NCBI GenBank assembly: GCA_029225065.1
Contig: JAQXVT010000055.1
Location: 1 to 64,000, forward strand
Source: Lachnospiraceae bacterium
GTDB taxonomy: Bacteria; Bacillota; Clostridia; Lachnospirales; Lachnospiraceae
Reading direction: 5' to 3'
Length of the DNA stretch: 64,000 nucleotides
Shown here: positions 18,105 to 26,621 of the stretch, piece after piece
How the letters are laid out: each line of letters starts with the position of its first letter
Numbering within the stretch: position 1 is the first letter of the stretch
The notes under the pieces: model-generated
Database searches by the model: none
Seen by the model: the letters and a program-made list of their open reading frames with translations, nothing else
Told to the model about the DNA's origin: nothing
Position numbers and translations under genes: made by a program

Positions 18105-19529
18105 TCATGCCATACCGTGACGGCGGATCAGTCTCCGCTTGACATAAAAATAACAGATGAGATGCACACTCTCCGTCAGGATCCAGCTGATCGGATATGA
18201 ATAGTACAGCACCCGCAGAGAATGGAAATGTGCAAACACCGTGCAGATCCAGATGACACGCAGCAGACAGGATCCGATCATCGAGACAACCATCGGCAGA
18301 ACCGACTCTCCCATTCCGCGCAGGGATCCGGAAAGCACATCCATCATACCGCACAGGCAGTACGTCACCGCAATCACACCCATTCGCGCGATTCCATACG
18401 CGATCGCCGCCTCATCGCCCGGCAGATAAATACCCAGCAGCTGCTCGCCGAAGAAGTACGCCCCGTTTCCCAGCACAAGACCGGTAATTGCCACCATCAC
18501 CAGACAGTTCAGCAGTACCTTATTAATTCTGTCGTATTTTTGCGCACCCACATTCTGGCTTGTAAAGGTCTGTGCCGACTGGTAAAACGAATTCATCGCA
18601 ACGTAAATAAAGCCTTCTATATTAGATGCCGCCGAATTTCCCGCCACTGCCAGCTCGCCGAAGCTGTTAATCGAGGACTGAATCAGCACATTGGAAAAGG
18701 AAAAAACTGCGGACTGGATCCCGGACGGAACGCCAACCTTCGCGATTCGAATCAGCTTTGGCTTCGAAATTTTTACAAGCCTCCACTCAAGTCGGATTTC
18801 CTGCTCCATACGCATTAAAAAGCGTAAAGTAAGTGCGGCAGATACCACCTCTGAGAGCACTGTTGCAATTGCAACTCCGGCTACGTCCATTCCGAATCCG
18901 GCTACAAATATTATGTTCAGCACAATGTTAATGATACCTGCTGTGACCAGATAGTAAAGCGGGTGCTTTGTATCTCCAAGTGAACGGAGAATAGCACTTC
19001 CGAAATTATAAATCGACATGGCCGGCAGTCCGATAAAATAAATGCGCAGATACAGCTCTGCCTTCCCAAGAATATTTTCCGGTGTTCCCATCATCCGCAG
19101 CATGATCGGGCTGAATACGATCCCGGCAATCAGGCAGATCACGCCGCCAATCAGGCTGATTGCAATTGAGGTATGGATCGTCTCCTTTACCTGGTCCATC
19201 TCGTTTGCTCCATAATAAAAAGCAACTGCCACGGCACAGCCAACCGACAGCCCGATCAGCAGATTCACGATCAGATTGATCAGTGCACCGTTTGAGCCGA
19301 CCGCCGCCAGGGAACTGCTCCCTGCAAACCGCCCCACGACAATAATATCTGCTGCGTTAAAAAAAAGCTGCAGAATGCTTGACAGCATAATCGGCAGCGT
19401 AAACATCAGAATCTTTCCGGTAAGTGGTCCGTGAATCATATCGACGTTCTGCTGTTTTTTTCTGTTTTCCTTCCCGGAACGGTATATTTTCCTGTCTGTC
19501 ATGTCTTTTTGTGTTCTTTCCTCCGACAT
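18105..19529 (-). CDS. MATE-family efflux transporter
   Basis: This 474-residue polytopic membrane protein has the twelve-helix MATE (NorM/DinF) pattern: GPLTGKILMFTLPIMLSSILQ at the start of helix 1, FFNAADIIVVGRFAG and the second half repeat SVFSFSNVLIQSSINSFG. MATE proteins export drugs or metabolites using Na+ or H+ gradients; the substrate cannot be told from sequence. The start at 19529 is chosen because GAGGAG lies about 6 nt upstream; the open frame extends another 34 codons upstream but those residues are charged and not MATE-like. It diverges from the ABC-F gene. Confidence 0.9.
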   Translation of the reverse strand: MSEERTQKDMTDRKIYRSGKENRKKQQNVDMIHGPLTGKILMFTLPIMLSSILQLFFNAADIIVVGRFAGSSSLAAVGSNGALINLIVNLLIGLSVGCAVAVAFYYGANEMDQVKETIHTSIAISLIGGVICLIAGIVFSPIMLRMMGTPENILGKAELYLRIYFIGLPAMSIYNFGSAILRSLGDTKHPLYYLVTAGIINIVLNIIFVAGFGMDVAGVAIATVLSEVVSAALTLRFLMRMEQEIRLEWRLVKISKPKLIRIAKVGVPSGIQSAVFSFSNVLIQSSINSFGELAVAGNSAASNIEGFIYVAMNSFYQSAQTFTSQNVGAQKYDRINKVLLNCLVMVAITGLVLGNGAYFFGEQLLGIYLPGDEAAIAYGIARMGVIAVTYCLCGMMDVLSGSLRGMGESVLPMVVSMIGSCLLRVIWICTVFAHFHSLRVLYYSYPISWILTESVHLICYFYVKRRLIRRHGMA

Positions 19530-19785
19530 AGCCTTCTCCTCTTTTTCTTTGTTTCCTTTTCCTGCGATTTCTGTTTTTCCATCGCGCTCCCGCAAAATCC
19601 TGCAGGCGGCAGGTATTACTTTTTTTATCATATCTCACCCGTTTCGGAAATGCAAGCTATAGAAAACCCGTGATTATACACTGCTTAAATACATCACTGC
19701 ATCAAAGCAAATATGCGAAATAAAAATGAAAAATTCGTCTGATTTCAGTCAAAAGTACCGCAGTTTCTCTTTTTTCTTTTGCTCT

Positions 19786-19809
19786 CCTTATAAAAAGCCT
19801 TATAAAAAG
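19786..19809 (+). repeat. Tandem 12-bp direct repeat upstream of ABC-F promoter
   Basis: CCTTATAAAAAG occurs twice head to tail at 19786-19797 and 19798-19809, ending 20 bp before the -35 box of the ABC-F gene. This is a typical location for an activator site or UP-like element. Confidence 0.6.
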
Positions 19810-19829
19810 AAGAATCTTCCCTGAAACAC

Positions 19830-19857
19830 TTGCTTTTTTCCCGTTTTTCTGTACAAT
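19830..19857 (+). promoter_or_regulatory. Promoter of the ABC-F gene
   Basis: TTGCTT (19830-19835) and TACAAT (19852-19857) with a 16-bp spacer. It would start a leader RNA of about 180 nt. Confidence 0.7.
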
Positions 19858-19863
19858 AGATAG

Positions 19864-19960
19864 CTGGAATGCCTGCGGGCATTCTGTTCCTGTAAGGCAA
19901 AGTCTGTCCATACCGAGTCCCGGCGATCCGGAGTGTGACAGCTGCAAATTACAGGCATCC
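19864..19960 (+). ncRNA. Structured 5' leader RNA with an 8-codon upstream ORF
   Basis: Between the promoter and the ABC-F gene the transcript can fold into several helices: GAATGCC/GGCATTC with a TGCG loop (19867-19884), a long-range helix CCTGTAA/TTACAGG (19889-19895 with 19949-19955), and inside it CTGTC-c-ATAC/GTGT-GACAG (19904-19913 with 19932-19941) topped by CCGG/CCGG. An upstream ORF ATG CCT GCG GGC ATT CTG TTC CTG TAA (19869-19895, MPAGILFL) ends in the long-range helix, so translation would change the fold. It matches no riboswitch class I recognise. Attenuation or a cis-regulatory aptamer is inference. Confidence 0.5.
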
Positions 19961-20045
19961 AAAGTCAGATGAATTTTATAAAATTTATAAAAGATACTCT
20001 TTGGATCCTTCCTGAAACTATCAAAAATGAAAAATGAGGTATCAC

Positions 20046-21683
20046 ATGATCAGTGCAAATAATGTAACCTACCGTGTGGGCAAAAAAGCCCTGTTTGAAG
20101 ATGTAAACATTAAATTTACCGAGGGCAACTGCTACGGCGTCATCGGTGCAAACGGAGCCGGCAAATCCACTTTTCTGAAAATTCTTTCCGGAAAGCTTGA
20201 GACAACAAACGGCGATATCGTCATCACACCGGGTCAGCGTCTCTCTGTCCTGGAACAGGACCACTTTAAATATGATGAGTTCCCGGTGCTCGACACCGTC
20301 ATCATGGGTAATCAGAGACTGTATGACATTATGAAGGAAAAGGAAGCCATCTATGCAAAAGAGGATTTCACAGATGAGGACGGCATCCGCGCCAGCGAGC
20401 TCGAGGGTGAATTCGCTGAGATGAACGGCTGGGAAGCAGAATCTGATGCCGCTACGCTTTTAAACGGTCTTGGCATTGCGCCGGAGCTTCACTATACTCT
20501 GATGAAAGATTTAAACGGTAATGACAAAGTCAAGGTGCTGCTTGCTAGAGCACTCTTCGGAAATCCGGACATTTTGCTGCTCGACGAGCCGACCAACCAT
20601 TTGGATCTCGACGCGATTAACTGGCTGGAGGAATTCCTGATCAACTTTGAAAACACCGTCATCGTCGTTTCCCATGACCGTTACTTCTTAAATAAAGTCT
20701 GCACGCAGATCGCCGACATCGATTACGGCAAGATTCAGCTCTATGCAGGAAACTACGACTTCTGGTACGAATCCAGCCAGCTGCTGATTCGCCAGATGAA
20801 GGAAGCAAACAAGAAGAAGGAAGAGAAAATTAAAGAACTGCAGGACTTCATCTCCCGCTTCTCCGCAAACGCTTCCAAATCAAAGCAGGCGACTTCCAGA
20901 AAGCGTGCCCTGGAAAAAATCCAGCTCGACGAGATCAAACCGTCCAGCCGTAAATATCCGTACATCGATTTCCGTCCGAACCGCGAAATCGGAAACGAAG
21001 TCCTCATGGTTGAAAATCTCTCCAAGACGATTGACGGCGTAAAAATCCTTGACAATATCACCTTCACCCTCGGTCATAACGACAAGGTTGCATTTGTCGG
21101 CGGAAACGAGCTTGCAAAGACAACATTCTTCAAGATTCTGATGGGCGAGATGGAGCCGGACGAGGGTACTTACAAATGGGGCGTTACCACCTCTCAGGCA
21201 TACTTCCCGAAGGACAGCACAAAAGAATTTGATTCTGACCTGACAATCGTCGACTGGCTGACTCAGTTCTCCGAGATCAAGGATGCTACCTATGTCCGCG
21301 GTTTCCTTGGCCGTATGCTTTTTGCCGGTGAGGACGGTGTAAAGCATCTGAATGTCCTCTCCGGAGGTGAGCGTGTGCGCTGCCTGCTCTCCAAGATGAT
21401 GATCTCCGGAGCAAACATCCTGCTCCTTGACGAGCCGACCAACCATCTGGACATGGAGTCCATCACTGCACTGAACAATGGACTGATCAAGTTCCCGGGC
21501 GTTCTGCTCTTCTCTTCCCGCGACCATCAGATCGTGGAAACCACTGCAAACCGCATCATGGAGATTCTGCCGAACGGCCGCCTGATCGATAAGATCACGA
21601 CGTACGACGAGTATCTTGAAAGCGATGAGATGGCAAGAAAGAGACAGGTTTATTCTGCAGATGAGACTGTAGCGGATAACTAA
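20046..21683 (+). CDS. ABC-F family ATPase, YkpA/YbiT-like
   Basis: This 545-residue protein has two ABC ATPase domains and no membrane segments, the ABC-F pattern; such proteins act on the ribosome E site as translation factors or antibiotic-protection proteins. Domain 1 has Walker A GANGAGKST and LLLDEPTNHLDLDAINWLEEF. The signature is altered to LNGNDKVKVLLA. Domain 2 has an altered Walker A (GNELAKTTFF), a normal LSGGERVRCLL and DEPTNHLDMES. The linker (about 235-300) is rich in Lys and Glu. These variations fit the YkpA/YbiT subgroup rather than known resistance types. The start at 20046 has GAGG 7 nt upstream. Confidence 0.9.
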   Translation: MISANNVTYRVGKKALFEDVNIKFTEGNCYGVIGANGAGKSTFLKILSGKLETTNGDIVITPGQRLSVLEQDHFKYDEFPVLDTVIMGNQRLYDIMKEKEAIYAKEDFTDEDGIRASELEGEFAEMNGWEAESDAATLLNGLGIAPELHYTLMKDLNGNDKVKVLLARALFGNPDILLLDEPTNHLDLDAINWLEEFLINFENTVIVVSHDRYFLNKVCTQIADIDYGKIQLYAGNYDFWYESSQLLIRQMKEANKKKEEKIKELQDFISRFSANASKSKQATSRKRALEKIQLDEIKPSSRKYPYIDFRPNREIGNEVLMVENLSKTIDGVKILDNITFTLGHNDKVAFVGGNELAKTTFFKILMGEMEPDEGTYKWGVTTSQAYFPKDSTKEFDSDLTIVDWLTQFSEIKDATYVRGFLGRMLFAGEDGVKHLNVLSGGERVRCLLSKMMISGANILLLDEPTNHLDMESITALNNGLIKFPGVLLFSSRDHQIVETTANRIMEILPNGRLIDKITTYDEYLESDEMARKRQVYSADETVADN

Positions 21684-21759
21684 AATCTGATCCGATCTTT
21701 CACATAAGAAGCAGCACTTAATTTCAGTTGCAGCTTCTATGTTACATATTGTTTTTTAA

Positions 21760-21799
21760 AAAACAGCAGGGAATTTCGTTTACATTCCCTGCTGTTTTT
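21760..21799 (+). terminator. Terminator of the ABC-F gene
   Basis: AACAGCAGGGAAT pairs perfectly with ATTCCCTGCTGTT (13 bp) and is followed by a U run; the preceding A run means it can also act on the converging TPM-domain gene. Confidence 0.95.
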
Positions 21800-21862
21800 C
21801 GTATTTATCGCTTTTTATAATGCTGCTCATCTGCCTGCAGCAGTTAAAGAGCAGACCTTATT

Positions 21863-22660
21863 CTAAAATTTCCCGCCGGTACCGCCTGCTGTTCCGCCGT
21901 CCGAGGTCGTATGAGTTGAACTGCCTCCTCCGGAAGAGCTCTCGTGCTCAATTTTCTGTTTATCTACCGTGCGGTACAGGAAAATGTCGCTTCTGCTCGC
22001 CAGATGAAAGCTCCCTTCGCGCACGTAATCCTGCGCGGATTCCTTCGGTGCAACCGATTTCAGCTGTATACTGAGGATAGTAATGACAACTCCGCTCACG
22101 ATCAGAGCAGCAACCGCAGCAACTGCCAGATGTACCCAAAAGGGCAGCGGCTCCGAATATGTATGGTTCGTGTCGTACGGCTCTCCGTATTCGGCTTCCT
22201 CCATAAAGGCTTCCGCCGTTGTGCCGAACGTCTTAAACGCCTTGTAATATTCTCCGTCGCTCAAATCGCTCAGAAACATCTCTTTGAGGCGCTCCAGTCC
22301 ATAGTCTGTAAAGGTCTGGATTGCACTTCCTCTTGTCGCAATCCACCAGTCGCGGTCTTCCATGCTGACCATCAGCATGATACCGTCAAGATCCGAACCG
22401 TAGCCATAATCATGTTCATAATAATAATCGTCCGCATAATTCATCGGCGACTTGCCGTCCAGCGTATTCGTCGTAACAACGGCAATATCACACTGGTATT
22501 TTTCTGCAATCTGTGTAAACTGTTCTTCCAGTTTTTCTTCTTCCTTATCGGTCAGGATATCTGCATTGTCGACCACCTTATCCGGATTTTCTGCGTAAAC
22601 CGGCACACCAACCATCAGAAACAGTAAGAGGAGAAGCAACAGATGTTTTATTTTTTTCAT
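21863..22660 (-). CDS. TPM-domain membrane protein, YdjH/YgcG-like
   Basis: A 265-residue exported protein: signal peptide (KKIKHLLLLLLLFLMVGVPVYAE), a TPM/YgcG domain (about residues 30-150, with VVDNADILTDKEEEKLEEQ and MLMVSMEDRDWWIATRG), a transmembrane helix near 175-198, and a Gly/Ser-rich tail ending GGTGGKF. TPM proteins are linked to membrane protein turnover and envelope stress. It is the third gene after an SPFH protein and a zinc-ribbon membrane protein; the same three families make up ydjG-ydjH-ydjI in Bacillus subtilis. I prefer the ATG at 22660 because GGAG is 9 nt upstream, versus 3 nt for 22666. Confidence 0.85.
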   Translation of the reverse strand: MKKIKHLLLLLLLFLMVGVPVYAENPDKVVDNADILTDKEEEKLEEQFTQIAEKYQCDIAVVTTNTLDGKSPMNYADDYYYEHDYGYGSDLDGIMLMVSMEDRDWWIATRGSAIQTFTDYGLERLKEMFLSDLSDGEYYKAFKTFGTTAEAFMEEAEYGEPYDTNHTYSEPLPFWVHLAVAAVAALIVSGVVITILSIQLKSVAPKESAQDYVREGSFHLASRSDIFLYRTVDKQKIEHESSSGGGSSTHTTSDGGTAGGTGGKF

Positions 22661-22679
22661 GCTCATTTTCTCCTTTTTC

Positions 22680-23759
22680 TCAGAACAGCCACGTCAGGCC
22701 AAACACCAGAATAAATACCGCTGCAAATACTCCGCCAAAGATCTTCCAGACGGTTCCATTGTCCATTGGAAGATTTCCGACGAATTTTCCGGTCTGACCA
22801 TTCATCGCAAACGTGTAAATCTCGCCTTTGTACTTCGTGCTCAGCACCCAGACCGGCAGCAGTGCATAGGAAATTTTTCCCTGACGAAGACGGATATCCG
22901 TCTTTTCCGGCACGCATAATGTATAGCCGTTAATCGTGTCCAGAAATGAACGCTCGGTACTCTCCTGCATTCTCCTGTTGGCACGCTTTGCGCACTCTTC
23001 CGAACTCACATCGTATTTGTCCGCCAGATAACCGGCCAGATAAGCCTTTTCAAACGGAACGGCCGCCTCATATTCATAAGGCTCGATGGATTCCATCAGA
23101 TCATCGGCCATCTTTCTGGAACCATCCGCCGGGACATTATCAAATGCAATCTGTCCGCCGCGGCTCACCAGATAATGGGAAGTCTCCGTATATTCGTAAT
23201 CACTGGTTCTCCAGGTACGCACCTTTGTCGCACGGCACTGAATCTCCGCATCCGCATCACTGCTGTAGAGCCAGAACGGAACATAGATTCCTTTTACTTC
23301 CTTAATCCGATTTTCACTGCGGAACAGCTTCGGCAGCAGAACCTTTCCTTTCAAATGCTCCTTCAGCTTCTGCTCTGCCTGTTTTTTATCCAGTTTAAAC
23401 GGAATAATCAGATCCGGCTTCAGCATTCCTTCAAACTGCTTCGGTACAACTACCGGGTTGCCGCAGTACGGACAGCTCGTCGCCGCTGTATTGTCATCCG
23501 TGATGATCTCGCCGCCGCAGGAATCGCAGACGTACGTCTTAAATGTGCCGTCATCGCCGATCTGCTCACTGCTCTGCGCTACATTGTCGGCATCCCACTC
23601 GGGATCCTTTGCCTCCTTTTTATCTTCCTCCTCGAACTGCTTCAGCGTATCCAGTTCAAACTCCGTGTCGCAGTACGGACACTTCATTTTCTGGAGGCGG
23701 CTGTTGAACTCAATCGCACCGCCGCAGCACGGGCATTTATATTCCAGAATATCGCTCAT
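22680..23759 (-). CDS. Zinc-ribbon membrane protein, YdjG-like
   Basis: This 359-residue protein has two N-terminal zinc ribbons (CPCCGG...CPYC near residues 9-33, and CDSCGG...CPYC near 77-98), a soluble central domain, and a single C-terminal transmembrane helix (IFGGVFAAVFILVFGLTWLF), so it is tail-anchored. The ribbons resemble TFIIB-type rubredoxin-like folds and often lead to misleading helicase annotations; there is no helicase motif. It lies 13-19 bp before the TPM-domain gene. In Bacillus the equivalent YdjG anchors PspA at the membrane. Here no pspA is visible nearby. Confidence 0.8.
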   Translation of the reverse strand: MSDILEYKCPCCGGAIEFNSRLQKMKCPYCDTEFELDTLKQFEEEDKKEAKDPEWDADNVAQSSEQIGDDGTFKTYVCDSCGGEIITDDNTAATSCPYCGNPVVVPKQFEGMLKPDLIIPFKLDKKQAEQKLKEHLKGKVLLPKLFRSENRIKEVKGIYVPFWLYSSDADAEIQCRATKVRTWRTSDYEYTETSHYLVSRGGQIAFDNVPADGSRKMADDLMESIEPYEYEAAVPFEKAYLAGYLADKYDVSSEECAKRANRRMQESTERSFLDTINGYTLCVPEKTDIRLRQGKISYALLPVWVLSTKYKGEIYTFAMNGQTGKFVGNLPMDNGTVWKIFGGVFAAVFILVFGLTWLF

Positions 23760-23864
23760 TCCATTCTCCTTTTATCCAGCCTGCAGCTTCCATTGAAGCA
23801 GAGCTTTTCAGGTCTTCGCATAACGTCACCGCCGGCCGGATCATATTCTGTTGCATCGCCGCCT

Positions 23865-23925
23865 GTCAAAGCAGCTATTTTTCTCTGCTTTGAATATAAG
23901 CATCATCCACGCCGGGAATGCTTAT
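23865..23925. other. Two tandem hairpins in the intergenic gap
   Basis: CAAAGCAG/CTGCTTTG (23867-23892) and ATAAGCAT/ATGCTTAT (23896-23925) sit side by side between the SPFH and zinc-ribbon genes. No U run follows on the minus strand, so they are more likely mRNA processing or stability elements than terminators. Confidence 0.5.
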
Positions 23926-23935
23926 CTGCATTCAA

Positions 23936-25282
23936 TCAGTTCACACGGTCATTATCATCGAATGTGTCTCCGCACTCCGGGCAGAATTTTGGCGGATGTG
24001 CCGGATCCTTCGGCTTCCAGCCACATTTATCGCACTGGTACACCGGTGCTCCGGCCGGACGCTTCGCGCCGCACTCCATACAGAATTTTCCTTTATTTGA
24101 TGCGCCGCAGGACGGGCAGATCCATCCCTCTTCCGGCTTTTTCGCACCGCATTCCACGCAGAATTTACCGGTATTCACCGCGCCGCAGCTGCATTTCCAG
24201 CTTCCCGCCGGAGCTGCCTGTGCCGCTTCTTTCGCCGGCTGCGCTGCCTGCTGTGCCTGACGTGCCGCCTGCTGCTGCGCCCCCATCGCATAGAGATCCT
24301 GTGCATTCATGCCGCCTGCCTGTGATGCCATGTTCATGCCCATAAATCCCATCATCGCACCGTTTGAATTGGAAGCTGCCGCACGCATTGCGTCACTCTG
24401 TGCGCCCACCAGCTGTGCCGCCGCCATCGTCGGATCACGCATGACCGCGCTCTTCTGGAGCTGCTTGATCATATCCTCGTCTTCCTTAGATGCAGATACG
24501 GAATTCACTCCGACAGAAGCAATCACAATTCCTCTCGTCTCTTTCCATTTTCGTGAGAGTACCTCGTTCAATGCATCCGCCAGCTCCAGTGTATGACCTG
24601 GCAGTGCACTATAGCGTACGCCCATGTCAGAAATTCTGGCAAACGCCGGCTGAAGTGCTGTGAGCAGCTCACTTTTGAGCATACTGTCAAGGTTTGATCT
24701 CTCGTAAATATCTGCAACATTGCCGCATACATTCGTATAGAACAGAATCGGGTCTACGATGCAGTACGAATATTCGCCATTGCAGCGGATCGAGATATCA
24801 ACATCCAATCCAATGTTGCGGTCTACCACACGAAACGGTACCGGTGTCGCCGTCCCGTATTTGTTTCCAAAGATTTCCTTCGTATTAATATAGTAAACTC
24901 TCTGATCTCCTGCCGCCTGTCCGCCATAGGAAAAGCGCTTCCCAATCTCAGCAAACGTCTTTTTCAGTCCTTCTCCGAGGCTTCCGCCAAAAATGCTCGG
25001 TGCCGCACTGTTGTCATACGTATATTCACCCGGCTCCGCGCAGACCTCTGCGACCTTTCCATTTTCCACGATAATCATGCACTGACCGTCTGCCACTGCA
25101 ATTCCGGAACCGTCTGTGATGATATTGTCACTGCCCAAGCGGTTGGAAGAGCGGCGTGACGTGCGCTTCTGTCCTTTCATCACCAGTGTATCCGCATCCA
25201 TCGCCTCACAGTAAAAATACTCTTTCCACTGATCCGCCATTGTGCCGCCAGCAGCACCCATCAATGCTTTTATTAATCCCAT
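23936..25282 (-). CDS. SPFH-domain protein with C-terminal zinc ribbons, YdjI-like
   Basis: This 448-residue protein begins with an SPFH/virion-core-like domain (about residues 1-290; MGLIKALMGAAGGTMADQW is a typical YdjI start). An Ala/Gln-rich linker (about 340-370) leads into three zinc ribbons: CSCG...CVECG, CPSCG...CMECG and CDKCG...CPECG. SPFH proteins scaffold membrane microdomains. Bacillus YdjI is about 320 residues with shorter Zn-binding tails. It is the first gene of the cassette, has its own promoter at 25414-25442, and is followed by a 176-bp gap with two hairpins. Confidence 0.85.
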   Translation of the reverse strand: MGLIKALMGAAGGTMADQWKEYFYCEAMDADTLVMKGQKRTSRRSSNRLGSDNIITDGSGIAVADGQCMIIVENGKVAEVCAEPGEYTYDNSAAPSIFGGSLGEGLKKTFAEIGKRFSYGGQAAGDQRVYYINTKEIFGNKYGTATPVPFRVVDRNIGLDVDISIRCNGEYSYCIVDPILFYTNVCGNVADIYERSNLDSMLKSELLTALQPAFARISDMGVRYSALPGHTLELADALNEVLSRKWKETRGIVIASVGVNSVSASKEDEDMIKQLQKSAVMRDPTMAAAQLVGAQSDAMRAAASNSNGAMMGFMGMNMASQAGGMNAQDLYAMGAQQQAARQAQQAAQPAKEAAQAAPAGSWKCSCGAVNTGKFCVECGAKKPEEGWICPSCGASNKGKFCMECGAKRPAGAPVYQCDKCGWKPKDPAHPPKFCPECGDTFDDNDRVN

Positions 25283-25413
25283 CTGTGTTATCCTCCATTA
25301 TTTATTGTATGTTTTGTATGCACTACTTTCTAACTTCTTTTCTCTATGAAGTATAAGAGCCTGTTTGAAAATGCTCTAAAAAGACTTTGTCTTTCCCTCT
25401 TCATTCTGGCATC

Positions 25414-25442
25414 ATCATATCAGATTGCACTAAACAATACAA
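25414..25442 (-). promoter_or_regulatory. Promoter of the SPFH cassette
   Basis: On the minus strand TTGTAT (25437-25442) and TATGAT (25414-25419) are separated by 17 bp. The leader, about 125 nt, contains a small AAGAC/GTCTT hairpin near 25381-25393. Confidence 0.6.
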
Positions 25443-25551
25443 TACTTTTTCTGTTAAATTCTGATTTTTCCTATAATTCTTGTTAATTTTTGGTTATTCA
25501 CTTTTTCCCTGACTCTGTCCATTGGTTATTGCGCCTCGTCCCACAGGGTAC

Positions 25552-25773
25552 TGCATGATACAGATCAAAGCGGAGATTCACAATCGAATAGCTGCTTTGC
25601 AGCTTATTCGGTTAAATAAAAGGACAGATTCCCATATTTCTCTGAATCTGTCCTTTTTCTCTGTTTTCTTTATTTTATGTCCGATTTTTTCTATACCAAA
25701 ATTCACTTTTTAACCGAGCAGCAAAGCGGATTGCTCATGAACACAGTCGCTTCGCGACCTGTATCATATAGCA
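25552..25773. repeat. 222-bp MITE-like inverted repeat element enclosing a terminator
   Basis: The outer ends TGC-ATGATACAG (25552-25563) and, reversed, TGCTATATGATACAG (25759-25773) are imperfect inverted repeats. Inside, GCTGCTTTGCAGCTTATTCGG (25591-25611) is mirrored by sequence at 25708-25729 related to CCGCTTTGCTGCTCGGTTAAAA in segments. The arms resemble the dispersed GCGGAT...TCGGTTAAAA repeat. There is no transposase gene inside. It could be a non-autonomous element or two repeat copies in opposite orientation. Confidence 0.6.
25619..25656. terminator. Bidirectional terminator inside the inverted repeat
   Basis: AAAGGACAGATTC and GAATCTGTCCTTT form a perfect 13-bp stem followed by U residues in the plus direction; on the minus strand the flank is also U-rich. 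It would end transcription of the phospholipase-like gene before the SPFH promoter. Confidence 0.85.
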
Positions 25774-25781
25774 GATCAGAC

Positions 25782-26390
25782 TCACGCGCACTGCCACTTA
25801 AGCGGCCGCAGCTTCTCATCCGCCTCGCAGATGATATTTACCAGTCCGATCAATGCCCAGGAGCACATCTCCACAATCCAGCGGCAGTCATCTGCCACAT
25901 TGTGTACCGCTCCGAGATACGTCTGGTGCGTCTTTTCAATATAGGCAAACAACTGCGAAACATTTGTAATCTGTCCTTTGCGCATCCGCTGTACCTGAAA
26001 AATGTTTCTTGCATTGCCCGTATGGATGTACGCGCGCATCGCATGCTTCATATCCCGCTCATACAGACAGTGGTCTTTGAGATTACCGTCAAACACTGTG
26101 TTGTGCGGAAATGTAAAGTAATCCGCCAGATAGTGCATGACTACGCCAAGTCTTCTCCATACCACGCGCTCTTTTCCCTCACCAGTCCGGACATAAGCGA
26201 TGAGATCGCGGATCTTTTGCTGCAACTCATGGTAAGAGGTCTGGAATTCATGCGGTACCGCAAACATTTTCGGTGTCAGGTCCGGCAGAATCGATCCAAG
26301 ATAAAACGCCTTTTTGTGCCGGTCCAACTGTTCTGATTCCAGTTCTCCGATCAGGTAAGTTGCAAGTGATATATGTGATTTTTTACGCAT
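25782..26390 (-). CDS. Zinc-dependent phospholipase C-like protein
   Basis: This 202-residue protein matches the pattern of bacterial zinc-dependent phospholipase C-domain proteins: early SHISLATYL, SILPDLTP, MHYLADYFTFPHN and CLYERDMKHAM supply the spaced His and Asp residues expected to bind zinc. Family members of this length have no signal peptide and unknown substrates, so the phospholipase label is by fold only. The start at 26390 has GGAGG 8 nt upstream. The gene stands alone between the inverted-repeat element and carB. Confidence 0.75.
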   Translation of the reverse strand: MRKKSHISLATYLIGELESEQLDRHKKAFYLGSILPDLTPKMFAVPHEFQTSYHELQQKIRDLIAYVRTGEGKERVVWRRLGVVMHYLADYFTFPHNTVFDGNLKDHCLYERDMKHAMRAYIHTGNARNIFQVQRMRKGQITNVSQLFAYIEKTHQTYLGAVHNVADDCRWIVEMCSWALIGLVNIICEADEKLRPLKWQCA

Positions 26391-26473
26391 TTCTTTTTCC
26401 TCCGTTTTGAGCGGCTGACGCAGAGTCAGTGCAAATCCCCGAAATCCCGCATGAGACTTGCCCGCCTCATGTC

Positions 26474-26504
26474 AAAGTGGATATTTGAGATCCGCCTTCG
26501 CTGC
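26474..26504 (+). repeat. Dispersed intergenic repeat, copy F (diverged)
   Basis: AAAGTGGATATTTGAGATCCGCCTTCGCTGC aligns in pieces with copies A and B. A CATGAG/CTCATG hairpin lies just before it at 26450-26471. Confidence 0.5.
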
Positions 26505-26575
26505 TTCTACATTCCATTGCACAGTGTACTTCTCTTTTTCTTTTTTTGCAAGCCTGAGTCTGTAAATTTTCTGTG

Positions 26576-26607
26576 AAAAAAGGAGCCGCGCCCAAAGGCA
26601 CAGCCCC
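26576..26607 (-). terminator. Terminator of carAB
   Basis: On the minus strand GGGGCTGTGCC pairs with GGCGCGGCTCC (11 positions with G-U pairs, TTTG loop) and is followed by six U, immediately after the carB stop. Confidence 0.9.
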
Positions 26608-26621
26608 TCTCATTTCCTCTC

